64,000 nucleotides of DNA from assembly GCF_004210375.1 (NCBI RefSeq), contig NW_027467782.1:30793276-30857275 (forward strand), written 5' to 3'. Both the position numbers and the translations under genes were made by a program. The notes beneath the pieces are model-generated. The model ran no database searches. It was given only the letters and a program-made list of their open reading frames with translations, and was not told the origin of the DNA. Below are positions 35,830 through 48,861 of this stretch, piece after piece (the first letter of the stretch is position 1; each line of letters opens with the position of its first letter). The stretch comes from Tachypleus tridentatus (Eukaryota; Arthropoda; Merostomata; Xiphosura; Limulidae).

Positions 35830-35941
35830 GGTAGCATTGCAAAACTGGATCAAGTAATAGACAATTTACCGACTTTGTTCGGTGAAGTACTCGTGTAATG
35901 TGCGTTCTGATTACTGATTTACAGCATATAATGTTACATTT

Positions 35942-36000
35942 CACAACGTTCACACAGTGTTACATAACAACGTTCACACAATGTTACATAACAACGTTGA
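35942..36000. repeat. Tandem repeat of about 26 bp
   Basis: Two to three copies of 'aacgttcacacaatgttacat' type sequence. Confidence 0.8.
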
Positions 36001-36189
36001 TTATTCGCTATGAAGTGACTGCATTTTGACGATTTCATAACAGCGTTATGGTATAACGTGACCAAATCACAACCAAATTGTGGCAACACATGACGTTGCA
36101 ACTCTCATATATGGGACACTGGACATTACTTGGTTAAGAGGGGAAAACATTTCATTCTGAAATTCATTCCTAATTATGTAACATCAATT

Positions 36190-36260
36190 TATGCCCCACC
36201 CCGACGCTGCGCCCGGGACAGATGTACACCTGTGACCCCTTTCCCCTAGCTACGCCACTG
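36190..36260 (-). mobile_element. hAT-like transposon terminus
   Basis: On the minus strand the sequence begins CAGTGGCGTAGCTAGGGG at 36260 and is followed by a GC-rich block (tgcgcccggg region). CAGTGGCGTAGCTAGG is the standard terminal inverted repeat of many animal hAT elements. The opposite end and the 8-bp target duplication were not found, so the element is probably truncated. Confidence 0.65.
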
Positions 36261-36464
36261 GCGAACGTGTAATCTTTTAAGCCAAAAATCATGAACGGTG
36301 GAACTTTCTATTTAAAACACCAATAAAAAAGTATTTTAATTAGTAAAGAAAATCCTACCAGGAATAATATATTTTTGTGTGATAATCCTCCATATGAAAC
36401 AAGCATCTCAACGTTACTTGTTTCAGATTACCCTTAGTAACTACAAGTACTTCTCATTACTTTC

Positions 36465-36731
36465 GCCCGGCATGGCCATGTGGTTAAAGCACTCGACTTG
36501 TAATCCAAGGGTCGCGGGTTAAAATCCTCGTCGCACCAAACATGCTCGCTCTTTTAGAAGTGGGTGCGTTTTAACGTAACGGTCAATCCCACTATTCGTT
36601 GTTAAAAGAGTAACGCAAGAAATTAGCGGTAGGTACTGATGATCAGCTGTCTTCCACCTACTCTTACATTGCTAAATTAGGGACGACAAGCGCAGATAGC
36701 CCTCAAATAGCCTCAAGCGAAACAAAACAAA
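36465..36731 (+). mobile_element. tRNA-derived SINE (family 1)
   Basis: Head gcccggcatggccatgtggt (A box region), B box degraded to gggttaaaatcc, then caaacatgctcgctc, cccactattcgttg, ctaaattagggacg, tagccctca and a CAAAA tail. It lies directly upstream of the minisatellite. Confidence 0.9.
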
Positions 36732-36757
36732 TATTGATTTTAATACTTGATTTTGTA

Positions 36758-37690
36758 TAATTATAGTGTATATGTCGATGTGTTTCTTAGTGAATACCTG
36801 GATTGGTATGATTATAGTATTTATGTCGATGTGTTTCTCAGTGAATACCTGGATATGGTATGATTATAGTAAATATGTGGATGGATTTGGTATGATTATA
36901 GTATTTATGTCGATGTGTTTCTTAGTGAATACCTGGATTTGGTAGGATTATAGTATATATATGTCATTGTGTTTCAGTGAATACCTGGATATGGTATGAT
37001 TATAGGAAATATGTGGATGGATTTGGAATGATTATAGTATATATGTCGATGTGTTTCTCAGTTAATACCTGGATATGGTATGATTATAATAAATATGTGG
37101 ATGGATTTGGTATGATTATAGTATATATGTCGATGTGTTTCTCAGTTAATACCTGGATATGGTATGATTATAATAAATATGTGGATGGATTTGGTATGAT
37201 TATAATAAATATGTGGATGGATTTGGTATGATTATAGTATATATGTCGATGTGTTTGGTATGATTATAGTATATATGTCGATGTGTTTGGTATGATTATA
37301 GTATTTATGTCGATATTTTTCTTAGTGAATACCTGGATTTGGTATGACTATAGTATAAATGTCGGTGTGTTTGGTATGATTATAGTATTTATGTCGATGT
37401 GTTTCTTAGTGAATACCTGGATTTGGTATGACTATAGTATAAATGTCGGTGTGTTTGGTATGATTATTGTATTTATGTCGATGTGTTTTTCAGTGAATAC
37501 CTGGATATGGTACTATTATAGTAAATATGTGGATGGATTTGGTATGATTATAGTCTTGATGTCGATGTGTTTCTTAGAGAATACCTGGATATGGTATGAT
37601 TATAATATAGAGGTCAATGTGTTTCTTAGTAAATACCTGGATTTGGTATAGTTACAGTGTTTACGTCAATGTGTTTCTTAGTGAAACAAC
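36758..37690 (+). repeat. Minisatellite, mixed units of about 32 and 52 bp
   Basis: Units share ggtatgattatagta. The long unit continues tttatgtcgatgtgtttc and ttagtgaatacctggat; the short one continues aatatgtggatggattt. They alternate irregularly. The two open frames across it (36977-37231, 37283-37651; repeats of NTWIWYDY and MSMCF) are products of a unit length often divisible by three. It abuts the CCGGTT satellite, and its last units switch into the satellite's gtgaaacaacatataaagtg. Confidence 0.93.
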
Positions 37691-40600
37691 ATATAAAGTG
37701 TAAAAATATGCGAATTGAGGTTAGAACCGGTTTGATCCGTATGAAATCGGTTTGATTCGGTTTAAAAGAAGGATTCTTGTAATACAGTTAAAACAGCATA
37801 TAAAGTGTAAAAACATGGAAATTGAGGTTTGATCCGGTTGGAACCAGATTAATCCGGTTTGAACCGCTTTAGAAGAAGAATTCTTGTAATACGGTTAAAA
37901 CAGCATATACAGTGTAAAAACATGCGAATTGATGTTTGAACCAGTTTGATCCAGTTTAAAAGAAGAATTCTTGTAATACGGTCATAACAACATATAAAGT
38001 GTAAAAACTTGCAAATTGAGGTTAGTACCGGTTTGATTCGGATGGAACCGGTTAAAACCGGTTTAAAAGAAGAATTATTGTAATTCGGTTAAAACAGCAT
38101 ATAAATTGTAAAAACATGGGAATTGAGGTTAGAACCGGTTTGATGCAGTTTAAAAGGAGGATTCTTGAAATACGGTTATAACAGCATATAAAATGTAAAA
38201 CTTGCAAATTGAGGATAGTACCGGTTTGATCGGTTAGAACCGTTAAAACCGGTTTAAAAGAAGAATTCTTGTAATATTGTCAAAACAGCAAATAAAGAGT
38301 AAAAAACATGTGAATTGAGGTGAGAACCTATATGAACGGTTGGAACCGTTAAAACCGGTTTAAAAGAAGAATTCTTGTAATAAAGTGAAAACAGCATATA
38401 AAGTGTAAAAACATGCGAATTGAGGTTAGAACCGGTTTGATTAGGTTGGAACCAGTTAAAACCGGTTTAAAAGAAGATTTCTTGTAGTAAGGTCAAAACA
38501 GAATATAAATATGCAAATTGTGGTAGGAACCAGTTTAATCCGGTTCAAAAGAAAAATTCTTTTAATAAAATCAAAAGAGCATATAAAGTGTAAAAACATG
38601 CAAATTGATATTAAAATCGATTTGATCCGGTTGGAACCGGTTAAAACCGGTTTAAAAGAAGAATCTGGTCAAAACAGCATTTTTAGTGTAAAAACATGCA
38701 AATTGATGTTAGAACCGGTTTGATCCCGTTGGAACCGGTTAAAACTGGTTTAAAAGAAAGATTATTGTAGTACGGTCAAAACAGAATATAAATATGCAAA
38801 TTGAGGTAGGAACCAGTTTAATTCGGTTTAAAAGAAGAATTCTTTAATTCGGTTAAAACAGCATATAAAGTGTAAAAACATGCGAATTGAGGTTAGAACC
38901 GGTTTGATCCGGTTTAAAAGGATGATTCTTGTAATACGGTAAAAACAGCATGTAAAATGTAAAAACTTGCAAATTGAGGCTACTACCGGTTTGATCCGGT
39001 TCGAACTGGTTAAAAGCGGTTTAAAAGAAGAATATTTGTAATACGGTTAAAACAGCATATAAACTGTAAAAACATGCGAAATGAGGATAGAACTGGTTTG
39101 ATCCGGTTGAAATCGGTTAGTACCGGTTTAAAAGAAGAATTCTTGTAATTCGGTTAAAACAGCATATAAAGTGTAAAAACATGCGAATTGAGGTTTGATC
39201 CGGTTTAAAAGAAGGATTCTTGTAATACGGTTAAAACAGCATATAAAGTGTAAAAACTTGCAAATTGAGGTTAGTACCGGTTAGATCCGGTTGTAACCAT
39301 TAAAACCGGTTTAAAAGAAGGATTCTTGTAATACGGTCAAAACAGCAAATAAAGTGTAAAAACATGCGTATTGAGGTTAGAACCTGTTTGATCCAGTGGG
39401 AACCGTTGAAAACCGGTTTAAAAGAAGAATTCTTGTAATAAAGTGAAAACAGCATATAAAGTGTAAAAACACGCAAATAGAGGTTAGAACCGGTTTGATT
39501 AGGTCGGAACTGGTTAAAACCGGTTTAAAAGAAGATTTCTTGTAGTACGGTCAAAACAGAATATAAATATGCAAATTGTGGTAGGAACCAGTTTAATTCG
39601 GTTTAAAAAGAAAAATTCTTTTAATAAAATCAAAAGAGGATATAAAGTGTAAAAACATGCAAATTGATATTAAAATCGATTTAATCCGGTTGGAACCGGT
39701 TAAAACCGGTTTAAAAGAAGAATTCTTGTAATACGGTCAAAACAGCAAATAAAGTGCAAAAACATGCAAATTGAGGTTAGAACATGTTTGATCCGTTGGG
39801 GACCGTTTAAAACTGGTTTAAAAGAAGAATTGTTATAATAAAATGAAAACAGCATATAAGGTGTAAAAACATGCAAATTGAGGTTATTACCGGTTTGTTC
39901 CGGGTTCAACCGGTTAAAACCGGTTTAAAACAAGAATTCTTGTAATAAAGTCAAAACAGCATATCAAGTGTAAAAACATGCAAATTGAGGTAGGAACCAG
40001 TTTAATCCGGTTTAAAAGAAGAATTATTTTAATAAAATCAAACCAGCATATATAAGTGTAAAACATGGAAATTGAGGTTATTTGATTTGGTTGGAACCAG
40101 TTAAAACCGGTTTAAAAGAAGAATTCTTGTAATTCGTTAAAACAGCATATAAAGTGTAAAAACATGCGAATTGAGGTTAGAACCGGTTTGATGCGGTTTT
40201 AAAGGATGATTCTTGCAATACGGTAAAAACAGCATATAAAATGTAAAAACTTGCAAATTGAGGATAGAACCGGTTTGATCCGGTTGAAATCGTTAGTTCC
40301 GTTTGATTCGGTTGGAACCGGTTTAAAAGAAGAATTCTTGTAATTTGGTTAAAACAGCATATAAAGTGTAAAAACATGGAAATTGATGTTAGAACTGGTT
40401 TGATCCGGTTGGAACCAGATTAATCCGGTTTGAACCGCTTTAGAAGAAGAATTCTTGTAATACGGTTAAAACAGCATATAAAGTGTAAAAACTTGGAAAT
40501 TGAGGTTATTACCGGTTTGATCAGGTTGGAACCAGTTAAAACCGGTTTAAAAGAAGATTTCTGGAGTATGGTCAAAACAGAATATAAATATGGAAATTGA

Positions 40601-43600
40601 GGTAGGAACCAGTTTAATCCTGTTGAAAAGAAGATTTCTTTTAATAAAATCAAAAGAGCATATCAAGTGTAAAAACATGCAAATTGAGGTTAGTACCGGT
40701 TTGATTCGGTTGGAACCGGTTAAAACCGGTTTAAAAGAAGAATTTTTGTAATTCGGTTAAAACAGCATATAAAATGTAAAAACATGCAATTTGAGATTAG
40801 AACCGGTTTGATGCGGTTTGAAAGGAGGATTCTTTTAATACGGTTAAAACAGCATATAAAATGTAAAAACCTGCGAATTGAGGTTAGAACCGGTTTGATC
40901 CTCATTAAAAGAAGGATTCTTCTAATACGGTTAAAAGAGCATATCAAGTGTAAAAACATGCAAATTGAGGTTAGAACCGGTTTAATTGGTTTAAAAAGAG
41001 GATTCTTGTAATACGGTTAAAACAGCAAATAAAGTGCAAAAACATGCGAATTGAGGTTAGAACATGTTTGATCCGGTGGGGACCGTTTAAAACTGGTTTA
41101 AAAGAAGAAATCTTATAATAAAGTGAAAACAGCATATAAAGTGTAAAAACATGCAAATTGAGGTTATTACCGGTTTGTTCCGGTTGGAACCGGTTAAAAC
41201 CGGTTTAAAAGAAGAATTCTTGTAATAAAGTCAAAACAGCATATCAAGTGTAAAAACATGCAAATTGAAGTTAGAACCGGTTTGATTGGGTTTAAAAGGA
41301 GGATTCTTGTAATACAGTTAAAACAGCATATGAAATGTAAAAATTTGCAAATTGAGGTTAGTAACGGTTAGATCCGGTTGTAACCGGTTAAACCGTTGAA
41401 AAGAAGAATTCTTGTAATACTGTCAAAACAGGAAAAAAAGAGTAAAAACATGCGAATTGAGGTTAGAACCTATTTGATACGGTTTAAAAGAAGGATTCTT
41501 GTAATACAGTTAAAACAGCATATAAAGTGTAAAAACATGCAAATTGAGGTTAGTACCGGTTAGATCCGGTTGTAACCATTAAAACCGGTTTAAAAGAAGG
41601 ATTCTTGTAATACGGTCAAAACAGCAAATAAAGTGTAAAACATGCGTATTGAGGTTAGAACCTGTTTGATCCAGTGGAACCGTTGAAAACCGGTTTAAAA
41701 GAAGAATTCTTGTAATACGGTTAAAACAGCATATAAAGTGTAAAAACATGTGAATTGAGGTGAGAACCTATATGAACCGGTTGGAACCGGTTAAAACTGG
41801 TTTAAAAGAAGAATTCTTGTAATAAAGTGAAAACAGCATATAAAGTGTAAAAACATGCGAATTGAGGTTAGAACCGGTTTGATTAGGTTGGAACCAGTTA
41901 AAACCGGTTTAAAAGAAGATTTCTTGTAGTAAGGTCAAAACAGAATATAAATATGCAATTGTGGTAGGAACCAGTTTAATCCGGTTCAAAAGAAAATTCT
42001 TTTAATAAAATCAAAAGAGCATATAAAGTGTAAAAACATGCAAATTGATATTAAAATCGATTTGATCCGGTTGGAACCGGTTAAAACCGGTTTAAAAGAA
42101 GAATCTGGTCAAAACAGCATTTTTAGTGTAAAAACATGCAAATTGATGTTAGAACCGGTTTGATCCCGTTGGAACCGGTTAAAACTGGTTTAAAAGAAAG
42201 ATTATTGTAGTACGGTCAAAACAGAATATAAATATGCAAATTGAGGTAGGAACCAGTTTAATTCGGTTTAAAAGAAGAATTCTTTTAATTCGGTTAAAAC
42301 AGCATATAAAGTGTAAAAACTTGCGAATTGAGGTTAGAACCGGTTTGATCCGGTTTAAAAGATGATTCTTGTAATACGGTAAAACAGCATATAAAATGTA
42401 AAACTTGCAAATTGAGGTTACTACCGGTTTGATCCGTTCGAACTGGTTAAAAGCGGTTTAAAAGAAGAATATTTGTAATACGGTTAAAACAGCATATAAA
42501 CTGTAAAAAAACATGCGAAATGAGGTTAGAACTGGTTTGATCCGGTTGAAATCGGTTAAAACCGGTTTAAAAGAAGAATTCTTGTAATACGGTTAAAACA
42601 GCATATAAAGTGTAAAAACATGCGAATTGAGGTTTGATCCGGTTTAAAAGAAGGATTCTTGTAATACGGTTAAAACAGCATATAAAGTGTAAAAACTTGC
42701 AAATTGAGGTTAGTACCGGTTAGATCCGGTTGTAACCATTAAAACCGGTTTAAAAGAAGGATTCTTGTAATACGGTCAAAACAGCAAATAAAGTGTAAAA
42801 ACATGCGAATTGAGGTTAGAACCTGTTTGATCCAGTGGGAACCGTTGAAAACCGGTTTAAAAGAAGAATTCTTGTAATAAAGTGAAAACAGCATATAAAG
42901 TGTAAAAACATGCAAATAGAGGTTAGAACCGGTTTGATTAGGTCGGAACTGGTTAAAACCGGTTTAAAAGAAGATTTCTTGTAATACGGTCAAAACAGAA
43001 TATAAATATGCAAATTGTGGTAGGAACCAGTTTAATCCGGTTTAAAAGAAAATTCTTTTAATAAAATCAAAAGAGGATATAAAGTGTAAAAACATGCAAA
43101 TTGATATTAAAATCGATTTAATCCGGTTGGAACCGGTTAAAACCGGTTTAAAAGAAGAATTCTTGTAATACGGTCAAAACAGCAAATAAAGTGCAAAACA
43201 TGCAAATTGAGGTTAGAACATGTTTGATCCGTTGGGAACCGTTTAAAACTGGTTTAAAAGAAGAATTCTTATAATAAAATGAAAACAGCATATAAGGTGT
43301 AAAAACATGCAAATTGAGGTTATTACCGGTTTGTTCCGGTTGGAACCGGTTAAAACCGGTTTAAAAGAAGAATTCTTGTAATAAAGTCAAAACAGCATAT
43401 CAAGTGTAAAAACATGCAAATTGAGGTAGGAACCAGTTTAATCCGGTTTAAAAGAAGAATTCTTTTAATAAAATCAAACCAGCATATATAAGTGTAAAAC
43501 ATGGAAATTGAGGTTATTTGATTTGGTTGGAACCAGTTAAAACCGGTTTAAAAGAAGAATTCTTGTAATTCGGTTAAAACAGCATATAAAGTGTAAAAAC

Positions 43601-46600
43601 ATGCGAATTGAGGTTAGAACCGGTTTGATGCGGTTTTAAAGGATGATTCTTGCAATACGGTAAAAACAGCATATAAAATGTAAAAACTTGCAAATTGAGG
43701 ATAGAACCGTTTGATCCGTTGAAATCGGTTAGTTCCGGTTTGATTCGGTTGGAACCGGTTTAAAAGAAGAATTCTTGTAATTTGGTTAAAACAGCATATA
43801 AAGTGTAAAACACATGGAAATTGATGTTAGAACTGGTTTGATCCGGTTGGAACCAGATTAATCCGGTTTGAACCGCTTTAGAAGAAGAATTCTTGTAATA
43901 CGGTTAAAACAGCATATAAAGTGTAAAAACTTGGAAATTGAGGTTATTACCGGTTTGATCAGGTTGGAACCAGTTAAAACCGGTTTAAAAGAAGATTTCT
44001 GGAGTATGGTCAAAACAGAATATAAATATGGAAATTGAGGTAGGAACCAGTTTAATCCTGTTTAAAAGAAGATTTCTTTTAATAAAATCAAAACAGCATA
44101 TAAAGTGTAAAACATGCAAATTGAGGTTAGAACCGGTTTGATTGGTTGGAACCGGTTAAAACCGGTTTAAAAGAAGAATTTTGTAATTCGGTTAAAACAG
44201 CATATAAAATGTAAAAACATGCGATTTGAGATTAGAACCGGTTTGATGCGGTTTGAAAGGAGGATTCTTTTAATACGGTTAAAACAGCATATAAAATGTA
44301 AAAACATGCAAATTGAGGTTAGAACCGGTTTGATCCTCATTAAAAGAAGGATTCTTGTAATACGGTTAAAACAGCATATAAAGTGTAAAAAACATGCAAA
44401 TTGAGGTTAGAACCGGTTTAATTGGTTTAAAAGAGATTCTTGTAATACGGTTAAAACAGCAAATAAAGTGCAAAACATGCAAATTGAGGTTAGAACATGT
44501 TTGATCCGGTGGGAACCGTTTAAAACTGGTTTAAAAGAAGAAATCTTGTAATAAAGTGAAAACAGCATATAAAGTGTAAAACATGCAAATTGAGGTTATT
44601 ACCGGTTTGTTCCGGTTGGAACCGGTTAAAACCGGTTTAAAAGAAGAATTCTTGTAATAAAGTCAAAACAGCATATAAAGTGTAAAACATGCAAATTGAG
44701 GTTAGAACCGGTTTGATTGGGTTTAAAAGGAGGATTCTTGTAATACAGTTAAAACAGCATATAAATGTAAAAAATGCAAATTGAGGTTAGTACCGGTTAG
44801 ATCCGGTTGTAACCGGTTAAAACCGGTTTAAAAGAAGAATTCTTGTAATACTGTCAAAACAGCAAAGAAAGAGTAAAACATGCGAATTGAGGTTAGAACC
44901 TATTTGATACCGGTTTAAAAGAAGGATTCTTGTAATACAGTTAAAACAGCATATAAAGTGTAAAAAATGCAAATTGAGGTTAGTACCGGTTAGATCCGGT
45001 TGTAACCATTAAAACCGGTTTAAAAGAAGAATTCTTGTAATACGGTCAAAACAGCAAATAAAGTGTAAAAACATGCAAATTGAGGTTAGAACCTGTTTGA
45101 TCCAGTGGGAACCGTTAAAACCGGTTTAAAAGAAGAATTCTTGTAATACGGTTAAAACAGCATATAAAGTGTAAAACATGTGAATTGAGGTTAGAACCTA
45201 TATGAACCGTTGGAACCGTTAAAACTGGTTTAAAAGAAGAATTCTTGTAATAAAGTGAAAACAGCATATAAAGTGTAAAACATGCGAATTGAGGTTAGAA
45301 CCGGTTTGATTAGGTTGGAACCAGTTAAAACCGGTTTAAAAGAAGATTTCTTGTAGTAAGGTCAAAACAGAATATAAATATGCAAATTGTGGTAGGAACC
45401 AGTTTAATCCGGTTTAAAAGAAAAATTCTTTAATAAAATCAAAAGAGCATATAAAGTGTAAAACATGCAAATTGATATTAAAATCGATTTGATCCGGTTT
45501 GGAACCGGTTAAAACCGGTTTAAAAGAAGAATCTGGTCAAAACAGCATTTAAAGTGTAAAACATGCAAATTGAGGTTAGAACCGGTTTGATCCGTTGGAA
45601 CCGGTTAAAACTGGTTTAAAAGAAAAGATTATTGTAATACGGTCAAAACAGAATATGAATATGCAAATTGAGGTAGGAACCAGTTTAATCCGGTTTAAAA
45701 GAAGAATTCTTGTAATTCGGTTAAACAGCATATAAAGTGTAAAACATGCGAATTGAGGTTAGAACTGGTTTGATCCGGTTTAAAAGAAGATTCTTGTAAT
45801 ACGGTAAAAACAGCATATAAAATGTAAAAAACTTGCAAATTGAGGTTACTACCGGTTTGATCCGTTGAACTGGTTAAAACCGGTTTAAAAGAAGAATTTT
45901 TGTAATACGGTTAAAACAGCATATAAAGTGTAAAACATGCGAAATGAGGTTAGAACTGGTTTGATCCGTTGAAATCTGGTTAATACCGGTTTAAAAGAAG
46001 AATTCTTGTAATTCGATTAAAACAGCATATAATGTGTAAAACATGCGAATTGAGGTTTGATCTGGTTTAAAAGAAGGATTCTTGTAATACGGTTAAAACA
46101 GCATATAAAGTGTAAAACATGCAAATTGAGGTTAGAACCGGTTAGATCCGGTTGTAACCATTAAAACCGGTTTAAAAGAAGAATTCTTGTAATACGGTCA
46201 AAACAGCAAATAAAGTGTAAAACATGCGAATTGAGGTTAGAACCTGTTTGATCCAGTGGGAACCGTTGAAAACCGGTTTAAAAGAAGAATTCTTGTAATA
46301 AAGTGAAAACAGCATATAAAGTGTAAAAACATGCGAATTGAGGTTAGAACCGGTTTGATTAGGTTGGAACTGGTTAAAACCGGTTTAAAAGAAGATTTCT
46401 TGTAATACGGTCAAAACAGAATATAAATATGCAAATTGTGGTAGGAACCAGTTTAATTCGGTTTAAAAAAAAAATTCTTTTAATAAAATCAAAAGAGGAT
46501 ATAAAGTGTAAAACATGCAAATTGATATTAAAATCGATTTAATCCGGTTGGAACCGGTTAAAACCGGTTTAAAAGAAGAATTCTTGTAATATGGTCAAAA

Positions 46601-48861
46601 CAGCAAATAAAGTGCAAAAACATGCAAATTGAGGTTAGAACATGTTTGATCCGTTGGGGACCGTTTAAAACTGGTTTAAAAGAAGAATTGTTATAATAAA
46701 ATGAAAACAGCATATAAGGTGTAAAACATGCAAATTGAGGTTATTACCGGTTTGTTCTGGTTGAACCGGTTAAAACCGGTTTAAAAGAAGAATTCTTGTA
46801 ATAAAGTCAAAACAGCATATAAAGTGTAAAACATGCAAATTGAGGTAGGAACCAGTTTAATCCGGTTTAAAAGAAGAATTCTTTTAATAAAATCAAACCA
46901 GCATATAAAGTGTAAAAACATGGAAATTGAGGTTATTTGATTTGGTTGGAACCGGTTAAAACCGGTTTAAAAGAAGAATTCTTGTAATTCGGTTAAAACA
47001 GCATATAAAGTGTAAAACATGCAATTGAGGTTAGAACCGGTTTGATGCGGTTTAAAGGATGATTCTTGTAATATGGTAAAAACAGCATATAAAATGTAAA
47101 ACATGCAAATTGAGGATAGAACCGGTTTGATCCGGTTGAAATCGTTCAGTTTGGTTCGGTTGGAACCGGTTTAAAGAAGAATTCTTGTAATTGGTTAAAA
47201 CAGCATATAAAGTGTAAAAACATGGAAATTGATGTTAGAACTGGTTTGATCCGGTTGGAACCAGATTAATCCGGTTTGAACCGCTTTAGAAGAAGAATTC
47301 TTGTAATACGGTTAAAACAGCATATAAAGTGTAAAAACATGAAAATTGAGGTTATTACCGGTTTGATCAGGTTGGAACCAGTTAAAACCGGTTTAAAAGA
47401 AGATTTCTGGAGTATGGTCAAAACAGAATATAAATATGGAAATTGAGGTAGGAACCAGTTTAATCCTGTTGAAAAGAAGATTTCTTTTAATAAAATCAAA
47501 ACAGCATATAAAGTGTAAAACATGCAAATTGAGGTTAGAACCGGTTTGATTCGGTTGGAACCGGTTAAAACCGGTTTAAAAGAAGAATTTTGTAATTCGG
47601 TTAAAACAGCATATAAAGTGTAAAAACATGCAATTTGAGATTAGAACCGGTTTGATGCGGTTTGAAAGGAGGATTCTTTTAATACGGTTAAAACAGCATA
47701 TAAAATGTAAAAACCTGCGAATTGAGGTTAGAACCAGTTTGATCCTCATTAAAAGAAGGATTCTTGTAATACGGTTAAAAGAGCATATCAAGTGTAAAAA
47801 ACATGCAACTTGAGGTTAGAACCGTTTAATCCGGTTTAAAAAAGAGGATTCTTGTAATACGGTTAAAACAGCAAATAAAGTGCAAAAACATGCGAATTGA
47901 GGTTAGTACCGGTTTGATTCGGTTGGAACCGATTAAAACCGGTTTAAAAGAAGAATTCTTGTAATACGGTCAAAACAGCAAATAAAGTGCAAAACATGCA
48001 AATTGAGGTTAGAACATGTTTGATCCGGTGGGGACCGTTTAAAACTGGTTTAAAAGAAGAAATCTTATAATAAAGTGAAAACAGCATATAAAGTGTAAAA
48101 ACATGCAAATTGAGGTTATTACCGGTTTGTTCCGGTTGGAACCGGTTAAAACCGGTTTAAAAGAAGATTCTTGTAATAAAGTCAAAACAGCATATCAATG
48201 TAAAAAACATGCAAATTGAAGTTAGAACCGGTTTGATTGGGTTTAAAAGGAGGATTCTTGTAATACAGTTAAAACAGCATATAAATGTAAAAAATTTGCA
48301 AATTGAGGTTAGTACGGTTTGATCCAGTTGTAACCGTTAAAACCGGTTGAAAAAGAATTCTTGTAATACTGTCAAAACAGCAAATAAAGAGTAAAAAACA
48401 TGCGAATTGAGGTTAGAACCTATTTGATCCGGTTTAAAAGAAGGATTCTTGTAATACAGTTAAAACAGCATATAAAGTGTAAAACATGGAAATTGAGGTT
48501 TGATCGGTTTGAACCAGATTAATCTGGTTTGAACCGGTTTAGAAGAAGAATTCTTGTAATACGGTTAAAACAGCATATAAAGTGTAAAACATGCAAATTG
48601 AGGTTAGTACCGGTTAGATCCGGTTGTAACCATTAAAACCGGTTTAAAAGAAGGATTCTTGTAATACGGTCAAAACAGTAAATAAAGTGTAAAAACATGC
48701 GTATTGAGGTTAGAACCTGTTTGATCCAGTTGGAACTGTTAAAAACCGGTTTAAAAGAAGAATTCTTGTAATAAAGTGAAAACAGCATATAAAGTGTAAA
48801 AACATGGAAATTGAGGTTATTACCGGTTTGTTCCGGTTGGAACCGGTTAAAACCGGTTTAT
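37691..48861 (+). repeat. CCGGTT satellite array with higher-order structure (first block)
   Basis: The long monomer is 107 bp: aaaacagcatataaagtgta, aaaacatgcgaattgaggtt, then four 10-bp steps ending CCGGTT (agaa, tgat, ggaa, aaaa before each), then taaaagaagaattcttgtaa and tacggtt. Short monomers of about 87 bp lack two of the 10-bp steps. Monomer variants recur in the same order every 3.43 kb (for example the variant at 38513, 41953 and 45382). Repetitive minus-strand frames reading FICCFNRITRILLL are translations of the monomer, not genes. Confidence 0.97.
38300..48590 (+). repeat. Higher-order repeat, three copies of about 3.43 kb
   Basis: Marker variants give consistent periods: gaatctggtcaaaacagc at 38661, 42101 and 45529; gatcctcattaaaagaagg at 40907, 44332 and 47741; the acctatatgaac variant at about 38330, 41768 and 45198. 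The period falls slightly (3440, then about 3428 or 3409), mainly because A-runs are one base shorter in later copies. About 32 monomers make one unit. Confidence 0.9.

Noticed and set aside
36977..37651. Two repetitive open frames encoding NTWIWYDY repeats
   Set aside because: Translations of the minisatellite; unit phasing varies and no gene context exists.
37691..48861. CRISPR-like array because of regular repeats
   Set aside because: Repeats are contiguous with no unique spacers, and the genome is animal.
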